Assembly: GCF_014650435.1 (NCBI RefSeq)
Contig: NZ_BMUY01000018.1
Location: 62,001-126,000 of the forward strand
Length of the DNA: 64,000 bases
Direction of reading: 5' to 3'
Source of the DNA: Streptomyces tendae
Lineage (GTDB): Bacteria > Actinomycetota > Actinomycetes > Streptomycetales > Streptomycetaceae
Shown here: positions 33,771-41,950 of the stretch, piece after piece
Layout of the letters: each line of letters starts with the position of its first letter
How positions within the stretch are numbered: position 1 is the first letter of the stretch
Made by a program: the position numbers and the translations under genes
The notes under the pieces: generated by a model
What the model was told of the DNA's origin: nothing
The model's database searches: none
The model's input: the letters and a program-made list of their open reading frames with translations, nothing else

Positions 33771-34612
33771 GGGCTCACCGCCTTGCGGACGAGGGCGGCG
33801 GCGCCGTCGGTGTCGAGGCGGCCGTCGGCGACGACGGTGACGATCCGGCGGACCAGGGTGTCGCGCGGGGCGACGGTCACCCGGTCGTCGTGGGCCAGCG
33901 AGGAACCGACCCCCGGGTACTCCTCGGTGCGCACGAACCACGGGTCGCGCCTGGTGCGTGCGGTGGCGCCGGCGAACACCAGCGACCAGGTCTCCCCGGT
34001 CAGGGCGAGCCAGTCGGCGCTGCGGCCGTGCACCTCCCGCTCGCCCTCCCGGTCGGCGGTGAAGACGCTGGGCGCCGCGCTCTCCTTGCGGGCGCGCCAG
34101 AAGAAGCCGCCGTAGGCCGCGCCGGGGCGCCCGTTGGTGGCGGGGCTGCCGAGGCCGAGCGGGTCCGGGGTGACGTTGGTGAGGGAGAAGGTGAAGTCCA
34201 GCGCCCAGGCGGTGGCGGTGAGTTCGGTGGCCGCGACCGTGCGGCGCTCGCGCAGCAGCTCGGTGCCGGCGGCGACCCAGCGCAGTTCCTCGACGAACCC
34301 GTCGGGGTCGCGGAGTTGGAAGGCGGTGTGCCGCTGGGTGCCGTGGTTGTCCAGCTCGGTCGGCCCCCGTCCCCGGACGTAGGTGCGCCCGCCCCAGAAG
34401 TTGTGCCCCTCGACGTCGGGAACGGCGACACCGACGCCGAGGTGATGGAGGTGGTCGGCAGGGCTGAACTCGGTGACGGCCGTGCCGGCCAGGGTGGTGA
34501 CGGGGTGCAGGTAGGGGCGCGGCGAGAGCCGGTGGGGCAGCTCGGGCCGGGTGACGTAGCGGGCGACGGGGCGGCCCGCCACGCGCAGCACCGGGGAGTC
34601 GTTGCCGGTCAT
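33767..34612 (-). CDS. PmoA-family protein (DUF6807-like)
   Basis: A 281-residue protein of the PmoA family, which is named from methane oxidation genes but is common beside sugar oxidoreductases. Conserved blocks: RPYLHPVTTLAGTAVTEF, DHLHHLGVGVAV (histidine cluster) and NFWGGRTYVRG, then GRPGAAYGGFFWRA. Enzymatic activity is unknown. It is coupled on both sides by four-base overlaps, to the Gfo/Idh oxidoreductase upstream and GH43 downstream, so it belongs to the same sugar-processing operon. Confidence 0.82.
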   Translation of the reverse strand: MTGNDSPVLRVAGRPVARYVTRPELPHRLSPRPYLHPVTTLAGTAVTEFSPADHLHHLGVGVAVPDVEGHNFWGGRTYVRGRGPTELDNHGTQRHTAFQLRDPDGFVEELRWVAAGTELLRERRTVAATELTATAWALDFTFSLTNVTPDPLGLGSPATNGRPGAAYGGFFWRARKESAAPSVFTADREGEREVHGRSADWLALTGETWSLVFAGATARTRRDPWFVRTEEYPGVGSSLAHDDRVTVAPRDTLVRRIVTVVADGRLDTDGAAALVRKAVSP

Positions 34613-35766
34613 CGGGTGCTCACCTCGTAACGCGGGTGCTCGGTGCGCGGCGCCCAGGGCGCGCCCAGTTCGGAGTAGAGGGAGAGGGTGTCGGCCGCGG
34701 CGGCCACGAGGCCGTCGATGCCCGGGACCACGCGGCGTTCCTCGCCGGGGACCCGGTGCCAGGCGGCGGCGGGCAGCGGCTCCGGGTCGGGGGCCCGGCG
34801 GATCGCCTCGACGACCCGCATGAAGGCGCCGGTCTCGTCCGGGGGTACCAGCAGGGGGACGCCGGTGGTGAGGTGGGCGACCAGGTTCTCCAGCAGGTCG
34901 GTGCGGTCGTGGTGGAACTCCTCGGGGCCGTGGCCGCCGCGCTGGAGCAGGACGCGGTCCTGCTTGTACCAGAAGGTGACGCGGCCGCTGGAGCCGTGCA
35001 CCAGGACGTACGGCTCGTCGGCCCGCTCCGCGCACAGGGTCGCGGCGACGGTGACGCGGTGCCCTCGGGCGGTGCCGATCCGCACGCAGGAGGTGTCGTC
35101 GGCCTCGATGTCGTTGGCGTGGCTCAGCTCGGTCTCGATGCCGGTGACGTCCTCGGCGCGGGCGGTGCCGCCGACCGCGAGGGCGGTGGCGACGGCGTGC
35201 GCCAGCGGGTTGGTCAGCGCGCCGTCGATCACGTCGGCGCCGTTCAGCCGCCGCTTGCCCGACCAGGGTGCCCGGCGGAAGTATGCCTCGTCGCGCACCC
35301 ATGCCCCGGCCCCGCCGACGCCCACGACCTCGCCGATCGCGCCCTCGGCCACCAGTTCCCGGATGGCGGGGACCGCGCGCGAGCCCAGTGACTGGAACCC
35401 GATCTGGCAGGCGACCCCGGCCTGAGCGACCCCGTCGGCCATCCGCCGGAACTCGGCGTACGACGGCGCCGGGGGCTTTTCGAGGAGCAGGTGCACACCC
35501 CGCCGGGCGGCGGTCAGGGCGAGGTCGGTGTGGGTGGGGATCGGCGTGCAGATCACGGCGATCCGGGCGCCGGTGGTGTCGAGCAGGGCGCCGAAGTCGG
35601 CGGACTGCTCGGGGAGTTCTCCCCCGGCCTCCTGTTCGGTCAGCGGGGTCAGCTCGCAGATGCCGGCCAGCCGGACCAGTCCCGCCCGCTCCAGGCGGCG
35701 GATGTTGGCGACGTGCCAGCGGCCGTGGCCGCGGGCGCCGGCGAGGACGACGGGGACCGGGGTCAT
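34609..35766 (-). CDS. Gfo/Idh/MocA family oxidoreductase
   Basis: A 385-residue dehydrogenase. The N-terminal Rossmann fold begins PVVLAGARGHGRWHVANI. The signature EKPPAPSYAEF carries the family lysine at the hinge, and IGFQSLGSRAVPAIREL leads into the C-terminal substrate domain. Such enzymes oxidise or epimerise sugars with NAD(P). Substrate unknown. The start overlaps the permease stop (ATGA), placing it third in the ABC operon. Confidence 0.88.
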   Translation of the reverse strand: MTPVPVVLAGARGHGRWHVANIRRLERAGLVRLAGICELTPLTEQEAGGELPEQSADFGALLDTTGARIAVICTPIPTHTDLALTAARRGVHLLLEKPPAPSYAEFRRMADGVAQAGVACQIGFQSLGSRAVPAIRELVAEGAIGEVVGVGGAGAWVRDEAYFRRAPWSGKRRLNGADVIDGALTNPLAHAVATALAVGGTARAEDVTGIETELSHANDIEADDTSCVRIGTARGHRVTVAATLCAERADEPYVLVHGSSGRVTFWYKQDRVLLQRGGHGPEEFHHDRTDLLENLVAHLTTGVPLLVPPDETGAFMRVVEAIRRAPDPEPLPAAAWHRVPGEERRVVPGIDGLVAAAADTLSLYSELGAPWAPRTEHPRYEVSTR

Positions 35767-36659
35767 CCCTTCACCGCCCCCGCGCTGAAGCCGGTGATCA
35801 GCCACTTCTGGATGAAGGCGAAGACGATGACGACGGGGACTGCGGCGACGATGCCGCCGGCGGCGAGCGCGCCGAGGTCGACGCTGTCCGCGCTCATCAG
35901 GGAGTTGAGGCCGACCGGGATGGTCTGCTTGTGCTGGTTGTTGAGGAACATCAGGGCGAACAGGAAGTGGTTCCAGGAGTGCACGAAGGCGAAGGAACCC
36001 ACCGCGATCAGGCCCGGCCGCAGCAGCGGCAGTACGACGATCCGGAAGGCCCGGAACCGGCCGCAGCCGTCGACCCAGGCGGCCTCCTCCAGGGAGTACG
36101 GCACGTTCTTGATGAAGTTGCTGATCAGGATGATCGACAGCGGCAGCTGGAAGACCGTCTCGGCGATGATGACGCTGCCCAGCGAGTTGATCATCTGGAG
36201 CCCGGCGAAGATCTCGAACAGCGGCACCAGGAGCAGCGCGCCGGGCACGAACTGGGAGCAGAGCAGGGCGAGCATGAAGACCCGCTTGATCTTGAAGTCG
36301 AACCGGGCGAGGGCGTAGCCGCCGGCCAGCGCGACGAGCGTGGTCATCACCAGGGTCGCGAGCCCGACGTACACGCTGTTGGTGAAGTAGGTGCCGAAGC
36401 CGCGGTCGGTCCACACCTTCTCGAAGTGCTCGGTGGTCATCGGCCAGGGCACGAGCGAGGTCGAGCCGGCCGGACGCACCGCGAAGAGCAGGATCCAGTA
36501 GAACGGGATCAGCGTGAAGACCAGGTAGATCCCGAGCGGCAGGTAGATCTGCCAGCGGGGCACCTCGTCCCAGGCCGGGCGCTTCTTGCCGGGCCGCGTC
36601 GGCGCGGGGGCGGCCGGGGCGGGGGCGGGGGCGGCCGCGACGGCCTCCTTGGTGATCAC
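35763..36659 (-). CDS. Carbohydrate ABC transporter permease (MalG-like)
   Basis: A 298-residue inner permease with six predicted helices and the cytoplasmic EAA loop EEAAWVDGCGRFRAFRIVVL (contacts the ATPase). The N terminus has an Ala/Pro-rich extension of about 30 residues. Coupled by GTGA to the upstream permease. No ATP-binding subunit is present in the operon, as expected for Streptomyces systems served by the shared MsiK ATPase (known generally, inferred here). Confidence 0.92.
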   Translation of the reverse strand: MITKEAVAAAPAPAPAAPAPTRPGKKRPAWDEVPRWQIYLPLGIYLVFTLIPFYWILLFAVRPAGSTSLVPWPMTTEHFEKVWTDRGFGTYFTNSVYVGLATLVMTTLVALAGGYALARFDFKIKRVFMLALLCSQFVPGALLLVPLFEIFAGLQMINSLGSVIIAETVFQLPLSIILISNFIKNVPYSLEEAAWVDGCGRFRAFRIVVLPLLRPGLIAVGSFAFVHSWNHFLFALMFLNNQHKQTIPVGLNSLMSADSVDLGALAAGGIVAAVPVVIVFAFIQKWLITGFSAGAVKG

Positions 36660-37591
36660 TTGTTCTCGCCTCCGAACTTGCTCAGCCGCAGGTAGACGAT
36701 CGAGCAGAAGAGCAGGATCACGAACGCGACCGTGGTGAGGGCCGACGCGTAGCCGAAGTCGTGGGCGTCGACGCTGGTGTTGGCGATGTACAGGGGCAAC
36801 GTCGTGGTCTCGCCGGCGGGTCCGCCGCCGGTCAGGGTGTAGAGCAGGTCGACGTTGTTGAACTCCCACACCGCGCGCAGCAGCGTGGACAGGATGATGG
36901 CGTCCTTCAGGTGCGGCAGCGTGATGTGCCAGAACTGCTTGATGCGGCTGGCGCCGTCGACCTCGGCGGCCTCGTACAGGTCCTTGGAGACGGACTGGAG
37001 GTCGGCGAGGATGAGGATCGCGAAGAAGGGCACGCCGCGCCAGAGGTCGGCGACCACCGCCGCGGAGAACACGGTCGAGGTGTCGGAGAGCCAGCTGGTG
37101 CCGTACGAGCCGATGCCCATGTCCGCGAGGTAGCGGGTGACGCCGGTCTGGGAGTTGTAGAGCAGCACCCAGATCGCGGAGGTCAGGACGCCGGAGACGG
37201 CCCACGGCGAGAAGACCATGGCCCGCCCGATGCCCCGGCCCACGAAGGTCTGGTTGACGATGAGCGCCAGTGCCAGGCCGAAGAGCAGCTGCAGTCCGAC
37301 CTCGACGAAGACCCACTTGGCACTGAAGACGAGGGTGTCCCAGAACACCGGGTCCTCGGTGAAGATCTTGACGAAGTTGTCGAAGCCCGCGAAGCCGTTC
37401 CGCCACGGCTTGGTGGGGTTGTACTCCTGCAGGCTGTAGTAGAAGACGCTGATGACCGGGTAGGCGATGAAGCCCAGCATCAGCAGGGCGGCCGGTCCGA
37501 TCAGCAGGTACGGGAGCCTGCGCGGCGTGGCCGAGGCACGGCGCCGCCGGGGTGGCGCGGGCGGTTTCGCCACGGCTGCGGCTTGGGCCAT
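36656..37591 (-). CDS. Carbohydrate ABC transporter permease (MalF-like)
   Basis: A 311-residue permease. An arginine-rich N terminus (PRRRRASATPRR) precedes six helices. The EAA loop is YEAAEVDGASRIKQFWHITL near residue 210. It heads a minus-strand operon (two permeases, oxidoreductase, PmoA-like, GH43) linked by four-base overlaps. A LacI-like palindrome lies about 45 bp upstream at 37638. Confidence 0.92.
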   Translation of the reverse strand: MAQAAAVAKPPAPPRRRRASATPRRLPYLLIGPAALLMLGFIAYPVISVFYYSLQEYNPTKPWRNGFAGFDNFVKIFTEDPVFWDTLVFSAKWVFVEVGLQLLFGLALALIVNQTFVGRGIGRAMVFSPWAVSGVLTSAIWVLLYNSQTGVTRYLADMGIGSYGTSWLSDTSTVFSAAVVADLWRGVPFFAILILADLQSVSKDLYEAAEVDGASRIKQFWHITLPHLKDAIILSTLLRAVWEFNNVDLLYTLTGGGPAGETTTLPLYIANTSVDAHDFGYASALTTVAFVILLFCSIVYLRLSKFGGENK

Positions 37592-37637
37592 GACAGTTCT
37601 CCGTTCAGTTACGTCTACGTCGTGCGGGTGTCGTACA

Positions 37638-37649
37638 GGAAGCGCTTTC
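37638..37649. promoter_or_regulatory. LacI-like operator candidate upstream of the ABC operon
   Basis: GGAAGCGCTTTC is a 12-bp palindrome with one mismatch, centred on AGCGCT, the core favoured by LacI-family sugar repressors. It lies 47 bp before the first permease start. No lacI gene is in the window. Confidence 0.45.
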
Positions 37650-37693
37650 TCGGCAGGCAGGGGTGTGCGGAGGCGGTTCGTGCCGTGCGGGGT

Positions 37694-39424
37694 TCAGCCG
37701 GCGTACGGGTCCCGCACCTTGCCCGGGCGGGCCAGGAACTCGAAGTCGCAGCCGGTGTCGGCCTGGGTGATCTGTTCGTTGTAGAGCGCGCCGTAACCGC
37801 GCTCGTAGCGGGCGGGCGGTGGTGTCCAGGCGGCCCTGCGACGCTCCAGCTCCTCGTCGTCCACGTTGAGCCGGAGCGAGCGGGCCTCGACGTCGAGGGT
37901 GATGGAGTCGCCGGTGCGCACCAGGGCGAGCGGTCCGCCGACGTACGACTCGGGGGCCACGTGCAGCACGCACGCGCCGTAACTGGTGCCGCTCATCCGG
38001 GCGTCGGAGATCCGGACCATGTCCCGCACGCCCTGCTTGAGCAGGTGGTCGGGGATGGGCAGCATCCCGTACTCGGGCATGCCGGGGCCGCCCTTGGGTC
38101 CGGCGTTGCGGAGCACCAGCACGCTGTCGGCGGTGATGCCGAGCTCCGGGTCGTTGATGGTGCGCTGCATGGTCCGGTAGTCGTCGAAGACGACGGCGGG
38201 ACCGGTGTGCTTCAGCAGGTGCGGCTCGGCGGCGATGTGCTTGATGACGGCGCCGTCCGGGCAGAGGTTGCCGCGCAGCACGGCGACCCCGCCCTCGCTC
38301 GCGACCGGGTTGTCGCGGGTCCTGATGACGTCGTCGTGGTGGACGAGGGCGCCGTCCAGCTGCTCCCGCAGGGTGTCGTGGGAGACGGTGGGCCGGTCCA
38401 GGTGGAGCAGGTCGGTGATGCGGGAGAGGAAGCCGGGCAGTCCGCCGGCGAAGTGGAAGTCCTCCATCAGGTACGTCTGTCCGCCGGGCCGGACGTTGGC
38501 CAGTACCGGGACGGTGCGGGCGATGCGGTCGAAGTCGTCGAGGGTGAGGGTGACGCCCGCGCGGCCCGCCATGGCGATCAGGTGGATCACGGCGTTGGTG
38601 GAGCCGCCGAGCCCGAGCACGGTGGTGACGGCGTCCTCGAAGGCGTCGGCGGTGAGGATGTCGCTCAGCCTGCGGTCCCGGTGGACGAGTTCGACGATGC
38701 GCAGTCCGGCGGCGGCGGCCATCCGGTCGTGCCCGGAGTCGACGGCCGGGATGCTGGAGGCGCCCGGGATCGTGACGCCGAGGGCCTCGGCTGCGGCGGT
38801 CAGCGTGGACGCGGTGCCCATCGTCATGCAGTGGCCGGGCGAGCGGGCCAGACCGCTCTCCAGTTCCTGCATCTCGCAGTCACCGATGAGGCCGGCCCGC
38901 TTGTCGTCCCAGTACTTCCACATGTCGGTGCCGGAACCGAGGGTCTCGCCGCGCCAGTGCCCGGGGAGCATGGGCCCGGCGGGGACGAACACCGCGGGCA
39001 GGTCCACCGTGGCGGCGCCCATGAGCAGGGCGGGTGTGGACTTGTCGCAGCCGCCCATCAGCACGGCGCCGTCGACCGGGTAGGAGCGCAGCAGTTCCTC
39101 GGTCTCCATGGCGAGGAGGTTGCGGTAGAGCATCGGGGTCGGCTTCTGGAAGGTCTCGCTGAGCGTGGAGACCGGGAATTCGAGGGGGAAGCCGCCCGCC
39201 TGCCAGACTCCCCGCTTGACGGCCTGGGCGCGGTCGCGCAGGTGGACGTGGCAGGGGTTGATGTCGGACCAGGTGTTGAGGATGGCGATGACGGGCTTGC
39301 CGAGGTGCTCCTCGGGCAGGTAGCCGAGCTGGCGGGTGCGTGCTCGGTGGCTGAAGGAGCGCAGTCCGTCCGTGCCGTACCACTGGTGGCTGCGCAGCTC
39401 TTCCGGGGGCTTCCTGGGGGTCAT
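37694..39424 (-). CDS. IlvD/Edd-family sugar-acid dehydratase
   Basis: A 576-residue dehydratase. Iron-sulfur ligand candidates: WSDINPCHVHL, MGGCDKSTPALLMG and GDCEMQELESGLARSPGHC. The C-terminal RISDARMSGTSYG block is typical of the family. This subgroup dehydrates aldonic acids such as L-arabonate or D-xylonate rather than branched-chain precursors. Paired with the DHDPS-type gene upstream (overlapping ATGA), it fits an oxidative pentose route; the exact sugar acid is inferred. ATG 39424 is chosen over a basic 29-residue extension. Confidence 0.88.
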   Translation of the reverse strand: MTPRKPPEELRSHQWYGTDGLRSFSHRARTRQLGYLPEEHLGKPVIAILNTWSDINPCHVHLRDRAQAVKRGVWQAGGFPLEFPVSTLSETFQKPTPMLYRNLLAMETEELLRSYPVDGAVLMGGCDKSTPALLMGAATVDLPAVFVPAGPMLPGHWRGETLGSGTDMWKYWDDKRAGLIGDCEMQELESGLARSPGHCMTMGTASTLTAAAEALGVTIPGASSIPAVDSGHDRMAAAAGLRIVELVHRDRRLSDILTADAFEDAVTTVLGLGGSTNAVIHLIAMAGRAGVTLTLDDFDRIARTVPVLANVRPGGQTYLMEDFHFAGGLPGFLSRITDLLHLDRPTVSHDTLREQLDGALVHHDDVIRTRDNPVASEGGVAVLRGNLCPDGAVIKHIAAEPHLLKHTGPAVVFDDYRTMQRTINDPELGITADSVLVLRNAGPKGGPGMPEYGMLPIPDHLLKQGVRDMVRISDARMSGTSYGACVLHVAPESYVGGPLALVRTGDSITLDVEARSLRLNVDDEELERRRAAWTPPPARYERGYGALYNEQITQADTGCDFEFLARPGKVRDPYAG

Positions 39425-40329
39425 ATGGACCACCCCGCGGCGATGGCGGCGACCTCGGCGCGTTCGCTCTCGGGCAGCGGCTTGCTCGGCGGGCGGACCT
39501 CCCGGCGGCACAGGCCCAGCGAGGCGAGGGCCTCCTTGACCACGGTGACGTTGTTGGCGGAGCCGTTGGCGGCGCGCAGTTCCTCGAAGCGGCGGATCTG
39601 CTCCCAGACCTTCATGGCGGCCGGGTAGTCACCCGATCGAAGCGCTTCGATCATGTTCATCGAGACGGCCGGGGCGACGTTCACCAGGCCCGAGGTGAAG
39701 CCGGTGGCGCCCGCGCTGAAGTACGAGGGGGCGTACGGCTCGGCGAGCCCGGCGACCCAGACGAACCGGTCGAGGCCGGCGTCGCGGGCGAAGGCGGCGA
39801 ACTTGGAGGCGTCCGGGACGGCGTACTTCACACCGATGACGTTGGGGCAGGTGTCGGCGAGGTCGGCGAGGCGGGCGCCGGTGAGCTGGGCGTTGCGGAT
39901 GTAGGGCACGACACCCAGCTCGGGCACGGCCTCCGCGATGGCACGGTGGTAGTCGACCCAGCCGCCCTGGGAGACGTAGGGGTGGACGGGCTGGTGGACC
40001 ATCACCATGGAGGCGCCCAGCTCGCGGGCGTGCCGGGCGGAGGCGACCGCGGTCGGCAGGTCGTGGCCGACACCGACCAGGATGTCCGCGCGCTCGCCGG
40101 CCTCCTCGATCGTCAGCTCGGTGACGAGGCGGCGCTCGGCCGGGTCGAGGGCGTAGAACTCCCCGGTGTTGCCGTTGGGGGTGAGGGTCGTGATGCCACC
40201 GTCGAGGAGACGACGCAGCAGGGCCCGGTAGGTGGCGGGGTCGACGGTGCCGTCCTCGGCGAACGGGGTCACCGGGATCGCCACCACGTCGGCCAGGGCC
40301 GCCCGCTGGGTCTCGAACGTCGCTGTCAT
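39421..40329 (-). CDS. DHDPS-family sugar-acid dehydratase/aldolase
   Basis: A 302-residue TIM-barrel enzyme. The family motif is TPNGNTGEFYAL, the tyrosine lies in GVVPYIRNAQ and the Schiff-base lysine in NVIGVKYAVPD. Together with the IlvD/Edd dehydratase downstream it resembles 2-keto-3-deoxy-arabinonate dehydratase or a related keto-deoxy-acid aldolase; DapA activity is unlikely because a separate dapA begins at 63702. A perfect 18-bp palindrome at 39635 falls inside this gene. It is coupled to the regulator upstream by a four-base overlap. Confidence 0.86.
   Translation of the reverse strand: MTATFETQRAALADVVAIPVTPFAEDGTVDPATYRALLRRLLDGGITTLTPNGNTGEFYALDPAERRLVTELTIEEAGERADILVGVGHDLPTAVASARHARELGASMVMVHQPVHPYVSQGGWVDYHRAIAEAVPELGVVPYIRNAQLTGARLADLADTCPNVIGVKYAVPDASKFAAFARDAGLDRFVWVAGLAEPYAPSYFSAGATGFTSGLVNVAPAVSMNMIEALRSGDYPAAMKVWEQIRRFEELRAANGSANNVTVVKEALASLGLCRREVRPPSKPLPESERAEVAAIAAGWSI
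39635..39652. promoter_or_regulatory. Perfect 18-bp palindrome inside the DHDPS-type gene
   Basis: GATCGAAGCGCTTCGATC is fully self-complementary and shares the AGCGCT core with the candidate at 37638. It lies about 210 bp upstream of the dehydratase start on the same transcript. It could be an intragenic LacI-type operator or coincidence. Confidence 0.35.
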
Positions 40330-40994
40330 GCCTGACCGTCCTCTTCCTGGGCCGCGGTCCCCGCTTCGGGGAAGGCCCGCTCGACGAAGGACGCGATGTG
40401 CGCGTGGAGGGCGCGGGCCGCGCCGTCCGCGTCACCGGCGAGGGCGAGGCGCAGGATCTCCTGGTGCTCGCCGGCCTCCCGTTCCCAGGAGGGGTCGGCG
40501 GCCCAGGCGACCGCGGAGACGAGGGCCGCCTGGTCGCGGACCTCGTCGAGCATCCGGCCGAGCAGCGGGTTGCCGCACGGCACGTACAGGGCGCGGTGGA
40601 ACTCCCGGTTGGCCAGCGACCGTTCGGCGGTGTCGGTGGCCCGGTCGGCCTGGGTGAGCGCGTCCCGGGCGGCGTCCAGGGAGGCACCGCGGCGCACGGC
40701 GCGCTTGAGCGCCTCGGGCTCCAGGAGCAGGCGGACGTCGTAGACCTCGCGCGCCATGTCCGCGTCCACCATGCGCACGGTGACGCCCTTGTACTGGCTC
40801 ATCACGACCAGTCCGGTCCCGGCCAGCGTCTTGAGCGCCTCGCGCACCGGTGTCTTGGACACCCCGAACTGTGCGGCGAGGTCGGTCTCGACCAGGGCCT
40901 GGCCGGGCGTCAGCCGGCCGGTGAGGATGCGGCGTTTGATCTCCTCCAGCACGTACTGCGTGCGGGAGGGGATCGGCGTGGGCACAGAGGTCAT
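40326..40994 (-). CDS. FadR-subfamily GntR transcriptional regulator
   Basis: A 222-residue regulator. The winged helix at residues 10-75 contains ILTGRLTPGQALVETDLAAQ and FGVSKTPVREALKTLAGTGL. The C-terminal all-helical FCD domain has the metal/ligand histidine positions in FHRALYVPCGN and AGEHQEIL. These proteins usually sense carboxylic acids, fitting control of the sugar-acid genes it is coupled to. ATG 40994 is chosen; upstream sequence is repeat-rich operator DNA. Confidence 0.9.
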   Translation of the reverse strand: MTSVPTPIPSRTQYVLEEIKRRILTGRLTPGQALVETDLAAQFGVSKTPVREALKTLAGTGLVVMSQYKGVTVRMVDADMAREVYDVRLLLEPEALKRAVRRGASLDAARDALTQADRATDTAERSLANREFHRALYVPCGNPLLGRMLDEVRDQAALVSAVAWAADPSWEREAGEHQEILRLALAGDADGAARALHAHIASFVERAFPEAGTAAQEEDGQA

Positions 40995-41025
40995 GCGCGC
41001 CTCTCGGAATCTCGCGTCGGATACG

Positions 41026-41103
41026 CGGACAGATCTCGTGCACGGACAGATCCCGGGCATCAGATCTCGCGTATCGCGTCTCATATATGACGTACGGAGT
41101 ACG
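41026..41103. promoter_or_regulatory. Operator-like cluster upstream of the FadR-type regulator
   Basis: CGGACAGATC occurs at 41026 and 41043 (17-bp period) and CAGATCTCG at 41030 and 41061. Next come the perfect palindrome TCATATATGA (41081-41090) and the inverted repeat CGTAC-3 nt-GTACG (41091-41103). The AT-rich palindrome in GC-rich DNA is a good candidate for the regulator's own site. Confidence 0.5.
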
Positions 41104-41160
41104 ACGCGTTGAAGGTAAGAGGGGCGCGCGGCGACGTCAATGCTTCTGACAAAGGAAGTT

Positions 41161-41194
41161 GTTCGGAGGAAGTCGTTCGGAGGAAGTCGTTCGG
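41161..41194. repeat. 14-bp tandem repeat
   Basis: GTTCGGAGGAAGTC occurs twice in direct succession (41161-41174, 41175-41188) plus GTTCGG, with a decayed partial copy just before. It lies between the regulator promoter and the end of the next gene. Role unknown. Confidence 0.7.
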
Positions 41195-41205
41195 TGCCGC
41201 CTTGC

Positions 41206-41811
41206 TCAGGCGGTGCGGGTCCAGCCCGGGTCCCGCCCGCTCAGGCCCACCGCGCGCTCCAGCAGGGGCGCGTCGGCAGGGACGGGGACGACGGTGCCGA
41301 ACATGCCCGCGTCCCGGTCGGACTCCTCCGCGGCGGCGGCGAGCAGCCCGTACGCCGCCTGCAGCGCGGCCGGGTCGGGGACGTACTCCTGGCCGGTCGC
41401 GCGGGCCAGGTCCCAGCCGTGGATGACCAGTTCGTCGGCGACGACGGCACCGGCGACGGCGCCGGGCAGGTCGATGCCGCCGGCCCGGGTCATACCGGTC
41501 CAGGCGTCAGGCTCGCGCCAGGCGTCGGCGAGTTCTCCGAGGACCTTCGCCAGCTCCTCGCGCCAGCCGGGTCCGACGTCCGGCACGGACGCCTCGGGGC
41601 TGGTGTCGGTGGTGGGCCCCAGGTCCTTGCGCGCGGCGTCGCGGAAGGCCACGGCGAGACCGGTCAGGTGCCCGAGCAGGTTGCGCACCGCGAGGTCGGG
41701 GCAGGGCGTCGGGTCCGCGAGCCGGTCGTCGCGCACACCGTCGGCGAGACGGGCGAGGATCCGCGTCTGCGGTCCGAGGTCGAGGGTGGCGGTGGTGGGC
41801 TCTTGGGTCAT
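41206..41811 (-). CDS. TIGR03086-type DinB/maleylpyruvate isomerase-like protein
   Basis: A 201-residue four-helix-bundle protein. Segments LADPTPCPDLAVRNLLGHLTGLAVAF and VVADELVIHGWDLARATGQEY carry the conserved histidines of the mycothiol-dependent/DinB-like metal-binding group. Members bind a divalent metal; specific activity is unknown. ATG 41811. It is divergent from the MFS gene across 139 bp. Confidence 0.82.
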   Translation of the reverse strand: MTQEPTTATLDLGPQTRILARLADGVRDDRLADPTPCPDLAVRNLLGHLTGLAVAFRDAARKDLGPTTDTSPEASVPDVGPGWREELAKVLGELADAWREPDAWTGMTRAGGIDLPGAVAGAVVADELVIHGWDLARATGQEYVPDPAALQAAYGLLAAAAEESDRDAGMFGTVVPVPADAPLLERAVGLSGRDPGWTRTA

Positions 41812-41950
41812 CGGTGGCTCCCGGGAACGTGTGCTCGCTCTGTCGGGAGGTAGACCGATCACGACAGCGAAACTCATCGGCCTGCGAGCTCGCTTCCTAG
41901 GGCACCTGCCCGATGCCGGGGGCGGCGCCTTAGCCCCACGATGACCAGGC

